A DNA stretch of 64,000 nucleotides from Sphagnum magellanicum (GCA_021904315.1 CM038925.1:6574501-6638500), one strand, 5' to 3'. Positions 37,484 through 51,520 are shown, numbered from the stretch's first letter. A program made the numbers and translations. The notes: generated from the letters alone by a model not told the origin.

Positions 37484-39478
37484 GAAACTACTAGTAAAAA
37501 AACGTCAATTTGCGACTACAATTAGTGACTAAAAACCAGTTGTAATCAACTTTGCAACTATAAAATCTTTTAGTTGCATAAGTGAAGTCACATTGAACCT
37601 TTAATTGCAAATGATGATTTAGCATGATGTTAGCACATTTCCCATGGATGAAATATACGGTTAACATATACACTTCCATCCTTTGACTAATGTATAACAT
37701 TTGCAACTACTAACCATTCTTTTGTAACTAGTAAATAACCTTATCACTACTCCTTTTGGGGAATATTTTTAAAAATATTCTTTAAAAAGTCTTCAATAAT
37801 TTTTTTAATAATTTTTTAATTTTAAAAAATATTATTATGTCAACGTCTATGTAAAAGATTTCAAAACATATGTAATTTTCAAAAGTTTTGAAGTTTATTA
37901 ATAAGTTCTTTTAATGCTAAAAAACACACGTTATAGTGCTTGATGAGTGCTTTTGAGAGCTTTTTATTCATCGGATATTTTTTCAAATTAATTCACATGT
38001 TCTAATGATATGTTATGAACCTTACTATATAGAAAAACCTTATGTTTTCAACACCAATTTAAAACACCACTTTTAAAAGTATAAAACTAAGCATGCATTA
38101 CCTTTGTTATGGCTCATATTAGTGTGACTACACCCACATGTGCACAATGATGATCCATTGTGGCACATTCCTATGGACTCCATATTGTTTAACACATCCC
38201 ATGGTCAAGTTGAACTCCTAATTACCATTATCAACCTCAACAAATATCCACAAACCTTTTTTGTTTTCTTAATGTAATTTTTCTTGGAACATTGATTTTC
38301 ATTGGATTTTTTTGTTTTTTGGGAGGTTTGTGGAGTCAAGTCAAGCCTAGTCCATGATTTTTTTTTGTAATGAATCCATTTGAATAATCCCCTTGGAGTA
38401 GTTCAAGGATGTGTTACTTGGAAATGTGTCTAAGAAGTGCAAGAGCAAGTCCCACAAGACTTGGTAGTCCCTCACTTTTGAGGCCTTTTTTTTTCACATG
38501 TATAAGGTTTGAAATATTATCTCTTGCCCAAAATTAATACTTCATATATTAGTTGTGTTTTTTTCAATTGAACTTTCTTTTTTTCTAACAATGTGAGATT
38601 TTTGCAATAGGAAATGTGGAGGTCGAATTGTATTATGAAGAGTTTCCTAGCAGTCAAAAACATTTTCTATTGAAGCTGCAAGAGCACATGGAGAGGGCAA
38701 TGCAAAAGGTAAAAAAGGATCATTATTTGATGTTTTGCAAACACTTACTAGGTAGTATGTGATTTTGCTTTCAATCCAAATTTTTGAAGGAAATTCAAGT
38801 TCACTATGATATGAACTCAAAGTTGAAAATGCTAATATAAAAACTTGTTATAAATGTTGGTTTACTCTTGTGTCACTACATAGTAGTAGCTTTCTTGGCT
38901 TAAGTAGTGGAATGAATGTGCTATTTTGAAAGAGACCAAGAAATTCCCTAAGCAAGGTTTCTTTGACTCCCAATTTGACAAGTGGTTGCACAAGGAAACC
39001 TTTTGGCATCAAGTAATTCAATCTATCTATGCTTGTCCATCCTCAAACTCTACATTTTTTTTTCATTTTGAATATTTTTTTTTTCATTCCATTCTATTTC
39101 GTGTAGCTTGAAACTAAGGCATTCAAGTTCTTTGAAGTAATGTTATCAGACCTTGACTTGAAGTGAGAAAGGTCCCTAGTATGATTTCACTTAGTTCATA
39201 TATCCAACACTAAAGGTTGGTAGCATAACAAACTTACTTCTTCCACAAATTCAAGCCCAATGATGGAATTTGCAAAAACAAATCTCGGGAACAACAAAGT
39301 GGGGGCAAGGAGGCTCTCAAATAGGTGATATAATATATTTTAACTTTCCTTGTTCAACCCACTCCTTTTTTTAAAAAACATCTAATGCAACCACTTTTGT
39401 CTAATGCAATTATTTTTTGTCCCACGCAACTAAAACATAGTTGCATTAGACAAGGTGTTAATAACCATTTTTCTTCTA
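37484..39478. mobile_element. Candidate CACTA-like element with a captured gene fragment
   Basis: The left end reads ACTACTAGTAAAAAAACG. The right end, reverse-complemented, reads CACTAGAAGAAAAATGG. Both resemble CACTA-type termini and both are followed by short subterminal repeats (TTGCAACTA/GCAACTA words at 37540-37730 and 39390-39450). Inside, exon-like plus-strand blocks with splice-like edges read ELYYEEFPSSQKHF (about 38625-38710), KFPKQGFFDSQFDKWLHKE (about 38940-38998) and TKAFKFFEVMLSDLDLK (about 39110-39165). I do not recognise the protein. No transposase was found, so the element would be non-autonomous. The ends are imperfect, so this is tentative. Confidence 0.35.
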
Positions 39479-39919
39479 GTGATTTGCTCTTTTATCCTAC
39501 CCTCAATGCTGAAAATAGGTCACAAATAATTAAAATTAAGGAAACAATGATCTTGGATCCATTAGTCTTGGAATCATACCTTTATTTTTCCAATACCCTA
39601 TTCGTTTCTTTTCTAAAGAGTCTTTCAAAGTCAAAAGCCATGTTCATTAACCCCATACTTTTATTTTATTTTTTAATTTTTCTTCAAAATCAATCCCCTT
39701 GTGCATTAACTCCTACATAATTCTCGTTGCCAAAAGTATGTGAAGGACCCTAAAAGTTTTTTGGATTTGGGATGGAATCTTTGTCATATGAATTCCTTTT
39801 TCATATTTTTGATCTAGATTACCAATAATAACATTATGAATTTTCCATTTTCCTATAGGTATTTTTATCATGTTTTGTTTGCCAAGGGAGCAATTGACCA
39901 AATCCCCAACCTTTTAAAG

Positions 39920-41910
39920 ATTTAGCATGCATGACCCTAAAATAGACAACACAATGTTTTGTAAAAATTTGTTCACGAAGTAGCCATCTTCACACTTTCA
40001 ATGTGGTTAGTATTTTGATTGTCCCAAAGACAACACTCCCTTTTCAAAAATTGCACTAAGGGAGAGTCTTGATCTTGGATTCATGGAGAACCTTACCAGT
40101 TTAGTTGGGACACATGGTGAAGGTGGAAAGAGGAAAGTTTTTTCAAAGGGGAAAACTAAGGGGAAGGATAAAATGAAGGGTGTAGTAGACTTGGATGCAA
40201 ATAGGGATGCATTTGTTGATGTTCCATTACAAGAGACTATTGCACCTTCTAGAGTTCAATATTTTGAAACTAAATATATCAAAACTTCAATTAGTCCCTC
40301 CTACTCCTTCTCATGGTAGAGGCCCAAATACACAACGTGATTCATTGTGCTCCTTCTAATTTATTCCATTTCACCCCAAGCCTAATCATTTTGTCCTCCA
40401 CCAAGCTATTTGGGTTCCATTAGAAAGTTTTTCCATTTTCTTGGCCATCAAATGTGGTGAATAAAATCACTACTAAAAAATGGCATGTATAATATATATG
40501 ACACCATGTTAAAATTCAATCATCAAATGAGTTCATGTTCAATTCCCATTGTTTGTCCCAAACACTTCAAGCATGGGCTTTGGTGCATTGACTTGTGCAT
40601 CCTATTATTTTGATTTTGGGCAAGTGAATCCAAAAGACAACGTTCATCTTGGCCTAGATGACGTTCCATGGAACCTACTTACTCCTTTGATCTTGATTGT
40701 CCCTTCAAAGATTCCTCCTTGGAATAGGAAGGTGGATGCCTACATTGTTTCCATTTTTGATTTTGCAAAAAAGTTCCTAGCCACTAATGGGGTTGTTTTA
40801 CTTTTCCACCTTGATGATCTATATGTTCTAAAAGAGGTTAGGTCATATCTAGAGAGCTATAGGTGAACGTGATTTGGATGAAGTGGGCCATGGTGAACTC
40901 CCTACCACTTACTAGTAATGAAGACCCATCTACTAAGGTTCCATCTTTTTCCCATATTCATTGATGCAATTCCTACTATTTGATTATCTTCAAATTAAAT
41001 AACTTCTTATTTTTCATATGATGCAAATGGTATTGAGTTGGATTATTTTTTTGGTTAGGGTACTCAATTAAAGTTCATTTGTTAGTGGTTGATTCTTCTT
41101 CTCCTCCCCATCAAATTAATTGTAAACAAGGGTATCAATGTTTGTGGAAATGATGTTTTGTATAATTGGATAGACATGACCTTTATGACCATTTTCAAGT
41201 TGGTTGGTAGGCTTTCAAAGCAATGAAGGAGCTTCATGTTGTTATGCTTAGGGTCTTGATTGAAGTCTATTCCAAGTTGAGCACCCTTGTCACTGATTTG
41301 TCAACATCCATAGGTTTGTCCCCTTTCCTAAAATTTGGTTCATTCTTATACAACATTTAACAAGTTTATTTAACTTTTTTCATGTAGGCAAAATGTCAAA
41401 GCTCGTAAAATCCTTGGTTGTCACATCCTTGTTGGAACCTGGAGGTTCTCAAGGAGGTGTTGGAACCTTTAGTTGTAGTTGCCATGCCTAAGGTTGACAC
41501 CCCCTTCCTTTGTGCACAACTTTGACCTTGATCTCATGTCAAGATGTGCTCTAAGAGGATCTTTAGCTATGACTAAGTTTGCCTCTTGTTTCAAGATTCT
41601 TTATTGCAATCTTGTTTTTTTTGTTTTTTCTTCATATTGTTATTCCATTTCATTTGCAGAGGTCAATCATTGCTCAAGCCCAAGAGTCTCCCTTTCTCCA
41701 AGAGGGAAGAGTTCCTATGGCATCCTTTTAACAACTTATTATTGCCATCATACATTAAGGCTAAAGCCCAAGCCATGGCTTCTTTGCTTTTGCCTCCTTG
41801 TAGAGGTTCCTTTCATTATGATCCTACAATTAGAGGTTACTTTGATGATGAGGCATTAAAGTTCAATGTAGGATTTGTTTTTGAGTTCGAGGGTGGATTG
41901 TGGGGTTGAT
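39920..41910 (+). pseudogene. ParB-like/methyltransferase-like repeat-family gene, degenerate copy 2
   Basis: Plus-strand blocks match copy 1 (13.0-16.0 kb, minus) in the same order. The linker GEGGKRKVFSKGKTKGK (about 40113-40165) corresponds to VEGGRRKIAS in copy 1. DVPWNL (about 40660) sits where prokaryotic-type adenine or cytosine-N4 methyltransferases carry DPPW/DPPY. FDFAKKFLATNGVVLLFH and KEVRSYLESY follow (about 40755-40863), then MKWAMVNSLPL. VLYNW-like and MKELHVVMLRVLIEVY blocks lie at about 41155-41275, and LLLPSYIKAKAQAMASLLLP (about 41740-41800) ends it. Frameshifts and stops interrupt it. The part carrying the ParB-like motif in copy 1 was not found here. Intron-like gaps fall in similar places in both copies, so the family was duplicated as DNA, not by retroposition. 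Confidence 0.55.
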
Positions 41911-41959
41911 CAACCCATTGTGTGGTCCTTAGGTTGGGTGGAGAATTCTAATAAAACTT

Positions 41960-44300
41960 TGATTTCTTGTGCCACAATTTTGTGCCTTTGGAATTGTCAA
42001 TAATAGTTCCCTTGGCCTTCATGTTCATTTTTATGAATGTGTGTTTCAAACATTTGGATTCCAAAATATTAATGTACAAATCCAAATGTTTAAAAGTATA
42101 AATTCAATTCAATTTTTTGGATCAGATTCAAAGAATAAATTTACACATTTACACATTTAATTTTTAGGTTTAGATTTTGGTACAAATGAACCATAATGTT
42201 ATTTAATCTATATTTAAAAAGTTATATAAGAATACTACCTTTATTTTTACAAATTACTTACAAAAGCCAAATTATTTTACAAATTGCAAACTTTTGTGGA
42301 AATTCTAAGGTTCTAATAAAGTGCAGATGTGTACATTAATAAAATTGAAGTACATATTAAGATTTATACAATTTACAAATTTAGGCACAATTTACATATT
42401 AAAATGTAAGTAGCTTGTTTGTAACTTGTATAGATTTCAAACAAAGTACACATTAAGGTCTTTTCTTATTTTCAAATTTAACTATAAATTAAAGTTTGAC
42501 CAAATTCACAAATTACAAATCATGGTACAAACTTAAGTTTGGATTTTTATGTTCTAATAAATTGCAAATCTCTACATTTTAATTGGATTAAGGTTCACAT
42601 TAATGTCATTACACATTTAAGATTTGTATAGATTGCAAATTACAAATTAGAATATGGTAGCTTAATCTATAATTTGTTAAGATTTAAAATAATGTGTAGA
42701 TTACTTGGCCTTAACTTATTTCCAAATTGAGGTACAGAGTAATGGTCATTTTCATATTAAGGGTTGTACATAATTGCTAATTGTAAATGATGGTACAAAT
42801 TAAAGGCTAAGTAATTAAAGATCAAATTTTTAAGTTCCAATAAATTGCATATCTATCCATTTTCACCAAATATGATTAAATCATTTAAGGTTCTAAAAAT
42901 TAATTTCTTAATTGAATATATGTCCTTGCCACTCATATTCTTGTTTTGGGCAAACTCGATTAACAAACCATTATACATTCCTCAAATTCCATTTTTCAAA
43001 TCCTAGATTCTATATGCTAGCAATTTTACATTTCAATGTTCTATCATCATACAACACATTCAAGGCCTTTACACATCACTTAATCAAAACATCTTGATTT
43101 TGTCCTTGGTTCATTTTGTCATCTAAATCTTCACAATGCAATAATTTTTTTATTCTTACCTACAAGCTTGAATCCTACACTCATAATTTTATTCTTTCAA
43201 TTTTTGTTCACCAAACCTCTCAATACAACCTTCCTTCTCAATGAAGGATCCAATCTACCATGCATATTTTAGATCTTTAATTTTCACATTTTAAAACAAT
43301 GAGTCCCACACAAAATAATGCAATCAAGCTACTTTGAATGAGTGTTCCATGACACATCCTAAATTTCATCATGATTGCATGTATGCTATGTGCATGGTCC
43401 ATATCTTCCAAAATTATACCGTGGCTTCTTTTGCATTCATTCAAAGCCAATTGTTTTGAGCTTTGTGCCTGAGTGAAGAACTCAACACCCTTTATTTCCA
43501 CATAGTCTTTCCACATAGTCCTTTCCACAATTGATATTCCCATCCTTGTGTTTCGAATTTCTTAGAATTTCTGATTTCATATTCCCGATCATTGAATGAC
43601 ATCATCCATTTATCTAAAATCTCAACCAATACATTAATCTACTATTGCACATATTAATGTAAAAAATGTGGCTGTCTTTCTTTTCATCTTCAAGAACTAA
43701 GTTAATCATTTTGTTCAAATTAAAGACAAGATAATGCACTTCCTACATCCTCCCTGTGTCATTAAATTTCAATTTTGTATAATTGTGATATCAAACTTGC
43801 ATTGTTTCATGTTTTCATTGTTGGCTGTAGTTTCTTCCATGAATGTATTCAAGTGAGCTTACTTCTTCAGTTGGTGACATTTTATCATTGATATTGCTAT
43901 AGGAATCATGGGTGTTGTTTGATGCACTTTGCTTTTTGCCTACAAACTTTCTTGAAAGCCCTTCCAAATATGGCATATTAGTCTACTCACTTGCACCTCC
44001 TTGGGTCCTTTCATTTTTAGCACCAACGTGTCTTGTTTTTTGCTATAGATTAGGATGAATGTCTTAAATGTGTCTTTTAAGTCCACATGGTTTTCTAATC
44101 ACTTCTTGCACATCATGTCTTCAAGACCATAGGTTACTTTGTTTTTTTATCCTTGGAAGATAATCTGACTACCTTTGGAAATGTGTTTTATAGTTTTGGT
44201 TGATTGACCGCATTGGCTATGGATTGTCTTTAGAAGCTTGTCACAAGTTGTTTATAAGTTTTAGAATAAACATATGAATTATTGTTGTTTAATTTTTGTA
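41960..44300. other. AT-rich DNA with a diffuse degenerate repeat (about 42050-42850)
   Basis: Words such as 'aaattgcaaa', 'ttacaaatta' and 'aagatttgtatagatt' recur across 42050-42850 with about 130-200 base spacing, suggesting an old tandem array. A minus-strand ORF at 43277-43543 has no recognised motif. No gene supported. Confidence 0.4.
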
Positions 44301-44303
44301 GTC

Positions 44304-44597
44304 CTACAACCCATTGTTTGAAGCCCAATATCCAACTTTTAGTTTGTACTTTGAATTTACCCCAACCAATTCATTTTGGTCTATAGGTGGATATAAGTCT
44401 AGGTCTATTGGAGTTTTGAAAGAATGTTGTCCACTCCCTTTAAACATGGTTATAATGTTTTTGTCATGCTTGTTTTGAACAACTAAGATTGTAAAGTATA
44501 TAGGCTGCAAGGGCATTGTTGATGCAAAAATATTTTTGTACATGTAAACAATATTGACATAATCACTAATGAAACAATGGAAATGCATATGCATCAA
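44304..44597 (-). pseudogene. Relic of dispersed repeat family C, copy 2
   Basis: The C-terminal 38 residues of this minus-strand ORF contain DLDLYPPIDQNELVGV and KLKVGYWASNNGL. They align without large gaps to a plus-strand translation at 10795-10910. The protein is unknown to me. The two copies support an old dispersed family. Confidence 0.4.
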
Positions 44598-44599
44598 AT

Positions 44600-47500
44600 T
44601 TCTTTTTCTTACTAGGGGTTGTGATAACTTTGTTTACCACTATGGAAGTTGGCAATAAAAAAAACTTACTACATTATATATTGTTACATTGTGCAAGTTT
44701 ATTCAAAACACTTTGACTTCCACGACATTCATCAGGAAATATTGACATTTTTATCGTACACATTTCCACCTCTCTTGATCATTTCACAATTAATGAAATT
44801 AGACTAGCTAAATTAACTCCCCCCATCATTACTCCAAGACTTTCATCAAACAATAATATTTAATTATTGGATAATCAATGTGTTCAAATGATATCTCATT
44901 TTTTCCTAGCTTGACATTATGGTGGATTTATTGATCCTGATGGATTTGTTGTGGATAGAAAAACATTCAAATAATGTCACTTTTTGGAAGTTCATGTAAC
45001 AATTTGATTTTTTTGTGAGATCTCATATATTAAAGATAACACAAATTTTTTGAATGGTGTTACAATGGTCATAATTCGCCTCCTTTATAGGGTCCCCTAC
45101 ACTTGTTAAACTACAAAATCTTGTTGTTAGTCTAAATAATATTCCAACAATGTAAAATGTGTGAGATATTTTTTTGTTAATTGGGGCTAGGATAGATTTT
45201 ATCACTATATTTTTTGACTTTGGTTATGTTACATTATGTTCAAAGCAAGATCCAACATGTGATGACATTTGTCAATGTTTTGTGATGATCACTCTATGTC
45301 ATTTAGATTCTTAAATACATACTGAAATTTGTCCTTACAACACCTCCATTGAAATGAATATGTTTAATCTTATTCAAGGTTTTTGTTGTAAGAATGAATA
45401 ATTCCTATTTGTTGTGTTGTTCCTTTCTCATTCAAGCTCATTTTCAAGCGTGAAATTTTTTCTCTGATTATGCAAGTAGTCCATGTGTACACTATGATGT
45501 GGCTTATGTGTAGAGGAATATTTGAATATTCTTTTGATGTGGTGGCATTTTTGAACATGTTAGAAAACATTTGATCCATGTCAAAGAAAACCCCTTGCAT
45601 ATTTTAAGAAATATTTTTATTTGTTGACATTCACATGTTCATGGAATAATAATCTTGCTAAATATAGAATGGTCTAAGCTATCATATACTTCAAAATATG
45701 ACATTTTTTATTGATTGATGTGTACAAAATATAAAAATATAGGATAAAAGTAAGGATTATGTCCAAGATTACCTCCACTTTGTCTTGGGTGGTACATCTT
45801 AAAGAATCTTTTAGCTCATCACAAAAGATGTTAATTTATATCCTTGAACATTTATGTTTAATGTATCTTAGAATTAAACAACATCCATGCCTAAACACAA
45901 TTTTTGCAAATTTTTTTGCTAAATACCAAAGACAATTATTTTTCACTACATGTTTGGTCAAGGGTGAATGTTTGGCCATAGGTTGTTTTATCTTATAGAA
46001 ATTCAAGATTTTTCAATTGTTGGAATTGGTCATTGATAAAATATACCTTGGCAATGGGCATCCATTGATGTAGAAACAAAATTTATAACATTAAATATTT
46101 AAGGTTCTATAACATTTTGAAACATGTTGATAATGCAAATACCCTTTTCAAACAACTTACGATTTCTCAATGGTGAAGGTTGATAGTGGTGGATGATAAA
46201 TGGATGATGATTATGGATTTAAATTTCATCCATTGATCTAAAAAATGATTATTATTGAATGAACAATGAAAATTAAACCAAATATGACATGATGATAATG
46301 GACATTCATGGGATAAATTCATCCATGAATGATAAGCTAATTAATGAATCATATATATACATATTTTTTTAAGTTATAATTTTAAAAAAAAATTAATATA
46401 TGAATTATGTATTACCTTATGTTAGAGATTGATGTGATCCATGGTATCTCCAATTTGTGATAAATATATTCTATTACATAATGAAAACCTTTTCTTTCTA
46501 GGTGATAGCCAAGAAATATAAATATGCACTTGGTTGCACTTTTAATTCATCTAGTATTTCTTTGAAATTCTTATGGAATTTGAACAAAGACTGTAGTTGT
46601 TAGACATCAATGCAATATTTTATTGCACCCTGTTTGCAATGGTAAATGTGTCATGTGTTATGAAAGTTTAGTGCCAAACAATTCAATGTGTACATGGGTG
46701 TCATTATACTTCCTTTGCCCCATAATCTCAAAATAATTTCCTATCATAAATCATATAATGATTAATGGGTGAAAGCATGGTAAAGTATGCCAATGAGGGA
46801 TACTTGAATTTTGTGTGGAAAATATCTATAAATTAAGCCTCAACACATTGAACTCATGAATATGTTTTATTTTAATGATCAATAAAAGGAAGTTATTTGA
46901 CTTCATTACACATTATTTAAAAAGTTTTAATATGCAATTAAGTACATTTTTAGAAATGCAAATACAAGAAAACATGTGTCCCACTTTTGATTCAAGTATA
47001 TGAAAATATGATGAAAGTCCAATTGTAATTAAATTTTTTATATTTTCAAATGGATAAAACACTAACATGTATCAATGTGTTTTTAAATTTTTCATATAAA
47101 AGTATGTTTGAAAATTTTAAAACATAGAAATTTTAGAACATATTTTTCATCCATTTTTCTTATACTAAAATTCCTCACACTTTATATGTAGCTTACTATA
47201 AACTCAATAAAGGGCACCATTGCTTCATAATGAAAGTTAAAGACATTTTGAATAGGTTTTTCATGTTTATGCCATAAATGTGATTGTGACTACATGGTGG
47301 ATATTTTTTTGACATATTTTACTATACTTTCACCCTAATATTAATTAAAGTTTGATTATATTTCTTAATAGCTATTCCATTCTACTTTGGAGTGGAAAGA
47401 AATATTCAGTTTTGATGAATTCTTTTTGTATTTTAATAATTCTTTGATTCATTGTTGGTGAATTCACCATCACGAGATTAGTTTGAACTGTCACAATTCT

Positions 47501-50500
47501 ATTTTCCATCTTTGTGAATGGTCTTTTCTATGTTCAAATATCTATAATTGAGTCCTTTGAACACAATATAGAAGTCTATATCGACTATGGTCATCTTTGA
47601 AAGAGATAAGATATGTTACTCCACCTACTTGGACACAAGGTTTAACATGGGTCCATCAATGTCCCCATGCTAAAAATTGTCATGAAATTTTCTTGCTTGT
47701 TATGTTGAATTATTTCATACATAGGACCTTGATCATATTGATCAATCATCACTTTCATTGGTAATTATAAGTTCAAGGTTTGGAGTTCAAACTTTGATAA
47801 CAAATTGGTCTTACAATTGAAAGTACCACCTTAAACTTCACATATGCCTCAAAATTAAATATTCAATATTTTTTATTCTTGTCAACTCAAACTATATTAC
47901 TACTTGGATTCCTAGAGTTCTATGTTTTTCATGATGAACCTATGGTTTTGATCATTCATCTTTTTGAAAAGTTGTTGTGAAATCAACGTATCATCCATCC
48001 TTTTATGCTTTGTGTGATTAATTAAACATGACTTGCTTGATTCACTTAGGTCTTTTCAAGATTGAAACTTATAATCTAAAACTTGAGTGTCTTATTTTTG
48101 AACTACTCTAAGTGTCATAACTATTCTTAAAGTCTCCTGAAGTATTCCATAAATATATTTTCAATGTTTTTCAATTATTTTTGAAATAATACCAAAATGC
48201 TTCTTCTTTTTTCATTTTAAATAATTGGCTATTCAATAACTTCTACTACAATAATCAATACATTAATTGGGTAGTAATGTTGGACTAACTTTTAGCATTG
48301 TTAGGGTTTAAGGTTTAGGTATTAACTTATTTTGCAAATGTGTTATGTTCTCATTTATTATTATAAAGTCATGAATCATATTGAACATACATTATTGTTG
48401 ATAGTGTGCAATTGATTTTATGTGCCCTCTCAATGATGTGTACCTAGTATGCTCACCATAGCATTTTTGTCTCACTTTTTTTCATTTTTCCTCACCAACA
48501 TTGCTAGTTGTAGCACATAGTTTTTCCATTACTATTTGTCATCACTCACATGCTCAAGTATCAATATGTTTCTTCACCTAATATATTCAATTTATCAACC
48601 AAACTGAAACAACTTTTGCCCTTTTTGTTGCTTCTTCAATAATATTGGTCCACAAAACTTTCCCATCTATATGGTAATGGAATATTATAAAGTTTTAAAA
48701 AAATGCACAATCCATGGTGCAACTCCAGGACAACAATATTGTCATGGGGCCCATACCCTATTGGTGCAACACTATTTCTTTTTGTGGTTTAAAATTGTCT
48801 TTTGCCATTAATTGCCTCTTTCCCCTTTGTACATGCAAGGTGAATGTTTAGTATGTAAAAAAAGAACATACAACAAGTTAGAAATGAAAGCAAAAACTTT
48901 CTATAAAGATTTTGTAAAATTGGTTAAGGTATTATATTCTTGGCAAAATACCATAATCAATTTTTAAAAAAATTATTACACTTTTGGCCATATCCAACAT
49001 TGATGGCTAAATAAGGATTTCCATTTTTGACCAATATTTTCATATGAATGTTTTGGGTTGTGATGCACGTGTTGCAATATATGGAGTGCTTTTGAATAAA
49101 TAGTGTTTAAGCTAGCTACTTTAAATGATTTTCAATAGGTACATTCACAATGCATGGATTTCAGTAATAAAAAGTTATACTCAAAACCCAAAGTGCCTAC
49201 CTCGAGCAATTTACACTCAATGGCATGCCATATTATGCAATTTAACTTGCATAAAATTCCATGATCCTAATTTACTCAGTTTTGTGATTAAATATTCTTC
49301 TCTTTTGCATACCAACATCAGCCCACTCTATGCATATAACCAATGGATGAATTTGACTAAAGTCAATGAATTTTTTCAATTAAATAAAATGTGGCTTCTT
49401 GTTGGAGCAAATTATTTTGCTAGTTACATGTATTATATAAACTTAATGAGTGATATCAATTTTTAAAACTCAAAGTTTGTAGTGTCCAAAACAAAATTGA
49501 TTGATTGTCATTATGTAATGCCCATTCAATTTGCCTAAATTTGCCAATTTGCGTGATTTCTTAATTGTCAATATCTTTAAAGCATGAGTAATAGAAGTGA
49601 ATTCATTTTGTTTTTATTTTCTTTTGTTGTTGGTATTGAATGTTGTCAAATTAAGGTCATAGATTAGTATAATTCATGCCAACATTCTCATGCACTTTAA
49701 CTTCTTCAATGCTATTCTAATGAGTAGCTATGAGTAGTACCCATCTTGAAACTTGAGGAATGAACAACACATATGTGCAAATGATTTAAAGCATGCCCAA
49801 TGATGTGACCAAGGGGGGTTTTTTTTTGGGGAGGGGGGAGACAAATTTTGTTGATTTATTGACCGAGGAAATGGGGTTTTTTTTTCTACTGTAAATTTGA
49901 GTAATTTGCTAAATTTTTTGAAGAAAATCACCAAAATTTCAATGTCACACAATTAAAACAAAAAAAACCCTGGATACAACTATGTCAAATAAAACATAAG
50001 ACAAGAAAATACCATTAACACATCTATTTATGATATGTAACCTATAAAATGGATAAATATTTTTCATATAGATGAATGTCATCCAAATGGGAAAGCTAAT
50101 AGATGAATAATAGGTGGTAATGCAAGCATTTTATGTCAATAATATTCACAAACATGACTGATGATCATCATGGTAGGTGAAGTTAAAACCTCCAATTCCT
50201 ATTAACAATTTTGTAGTAAGGACTAAGACTATGTTGTGTGTGTACACTGTATGGAAAGTAAGGTGGTGGACAATATAGGCACGCTAATAATAATAGATAG
50301 CTAACTATCGTAGTACCTGAATGATCTTGGCATAAATTAAGTTATTTTAAATTTTGTCAAAATTTTGAAAAATTAATTATCATTTGTGCCAAATTTTATA
50401 TAAAACTAGCGATCTGCAAGATTTTAACTGTCAAGTTTGAACTGCAGACCTTGAAGTTCAAGAACTTGAGACTGAGGCAAATTGAGACACAATAGCCTGT

Positions 50501-51050
50501 TCCTAAACTTAAGAAATTTGTGCTTGTTATTTTTTATATTTTTATTATCTGATGCAAATTTTCAAAATAAAAAAAACTCAAGTGCCAAAGTTAAGATTTC
50601 AAATTTAATTAATTATTTGACAATTTGTTGCCAAATCCGATTAGGGTGTATGGTAGGTCTTCAATATGATATCATAAAATAATAAAACAGCAAAACTAAG
50701 CTGATGAAGGGGAGACCTGGTGTCCCAATGAATAATTATTTTCTGTCTAGCCACCATCCATCCATTAAACCGCCCTGCTGGGTCGGTTAACTGTGAATTT
50801 ATTCTCGCAAGTGGGTTTTAGGGTTTCAGGAATTGGCTGAATCTTGAATCTTGAAAAGTCATTAAATCGAATCAATCCTTTGGTAGATCTTATTCGGGCA
50901 CACGGTAGTCCAATGATTAAAATTTTCAAAGTACTGAAATTGGGGGCCAGAGTGAAGCATCATATGGAATAATACTTCCATACCAAAAGGGCCATACTTT
51001 TACCACTTGTCTCAGAGAATATTTCATCAGCTCCAACTAGATTTCATTAG
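44600..51050. other. Long AT-rich region, no supported gene
   Basis: More than 6 kb contains only short ORFs without motifs (for example 49125-49466 plus, 113 codons; 45370-45600 minus). Around 46170-46330 'gatgg-tgat' words occur on both strands as a weak foldback. I found no tRNA-like cloverleaf, no transposase block and no clear element ends. Confidence 0.45.
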
Positions 51051-51055
51051 CATGG

Positions 51056-51114
51056 TGGGCGGCGCAGCGGGGCGGGGCGGGGCGAGAAAGGCAAGACTCT
51101 TTTTTTTTTTTTTT
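51056..51114. repeat. GC-rich GGGGC repeat followed by a poly-T run
   Basis: GGGCGGCGCAGCGGGGCGGG and two further GGGGC words (51057-51084) are followed by a run of about 15 T at 51100-51114. It is an abrupt island of pure GC in AT-rich DNA. On the minus strand it would read as A15 followed by C-rich sequence. Confidence 0.6.
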
Positions 51115-51194
51115 CCTTTTTCCGGGAGAGCCCACAATTTCTAAACTTCTAGAAGGGTGAATTTTTGAGTCCAAGCATATGAGGCTTTTGATTT

Positions 51195-51290
51195 CAAGCA
51201 CTAGGGTTAGATCCTATGCAAGTTGGGCATGAGGTAGATGAGTGCAGGCTCAGTTGCTTGTGCAAGCTATATAGGGTCTAACCTAATACT
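51195..51290. repeat. Imperfect inverted repeat, hairpin-forming
   Basis: 'ctagggttagatcctatgcaag' near 51201 faces 'cttgtgcaagctatatagggtctaacctaat' near 51259-51289. The arms pair imperfectly over about 20 bases around an about 45-base centre. It could be a small foldback element; no RNA gene motif was seen. Confidence 0.45.
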
Positions 51291-51480
51291 CACCCCAAAA
51301 GAAATTAGTGCAATGTGAGTATGGAAAGGAATCATCGTAATGAGTTTTCACTTGTTGATTGAAAACCGACAAAATCACTTCATTTCTGAATTTGGAATTA
51401 AATTTTTTTTTCTCTTTGCCAAAATTTTTCCAATTAAAAAAGCTTGCTTAGTGATTATATTTCGACTAAAATCCACCCTG

Positions 51481-51520
51481 CCACAGATATGTGGATTTTG
51501 CCACAGAAATGTGGATTTGG
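51481..51520. repeat. 20-bp tandem duplication
   Basis: CCACAGATATGTGGATTTTG is directly followed by CCACAGAAATGTGGATTTGG. Each unit itself contains the small palindrome CCACA-(N)-TGTGG. Confidence 0.85.

Noticed and set aside
51195-51290. tRNA gene in the hairpin region
   Set aside because: The arms pair only as one long stem; no D, anticodon and T arms or B-box (GGTTCRANTCC) could be placed.
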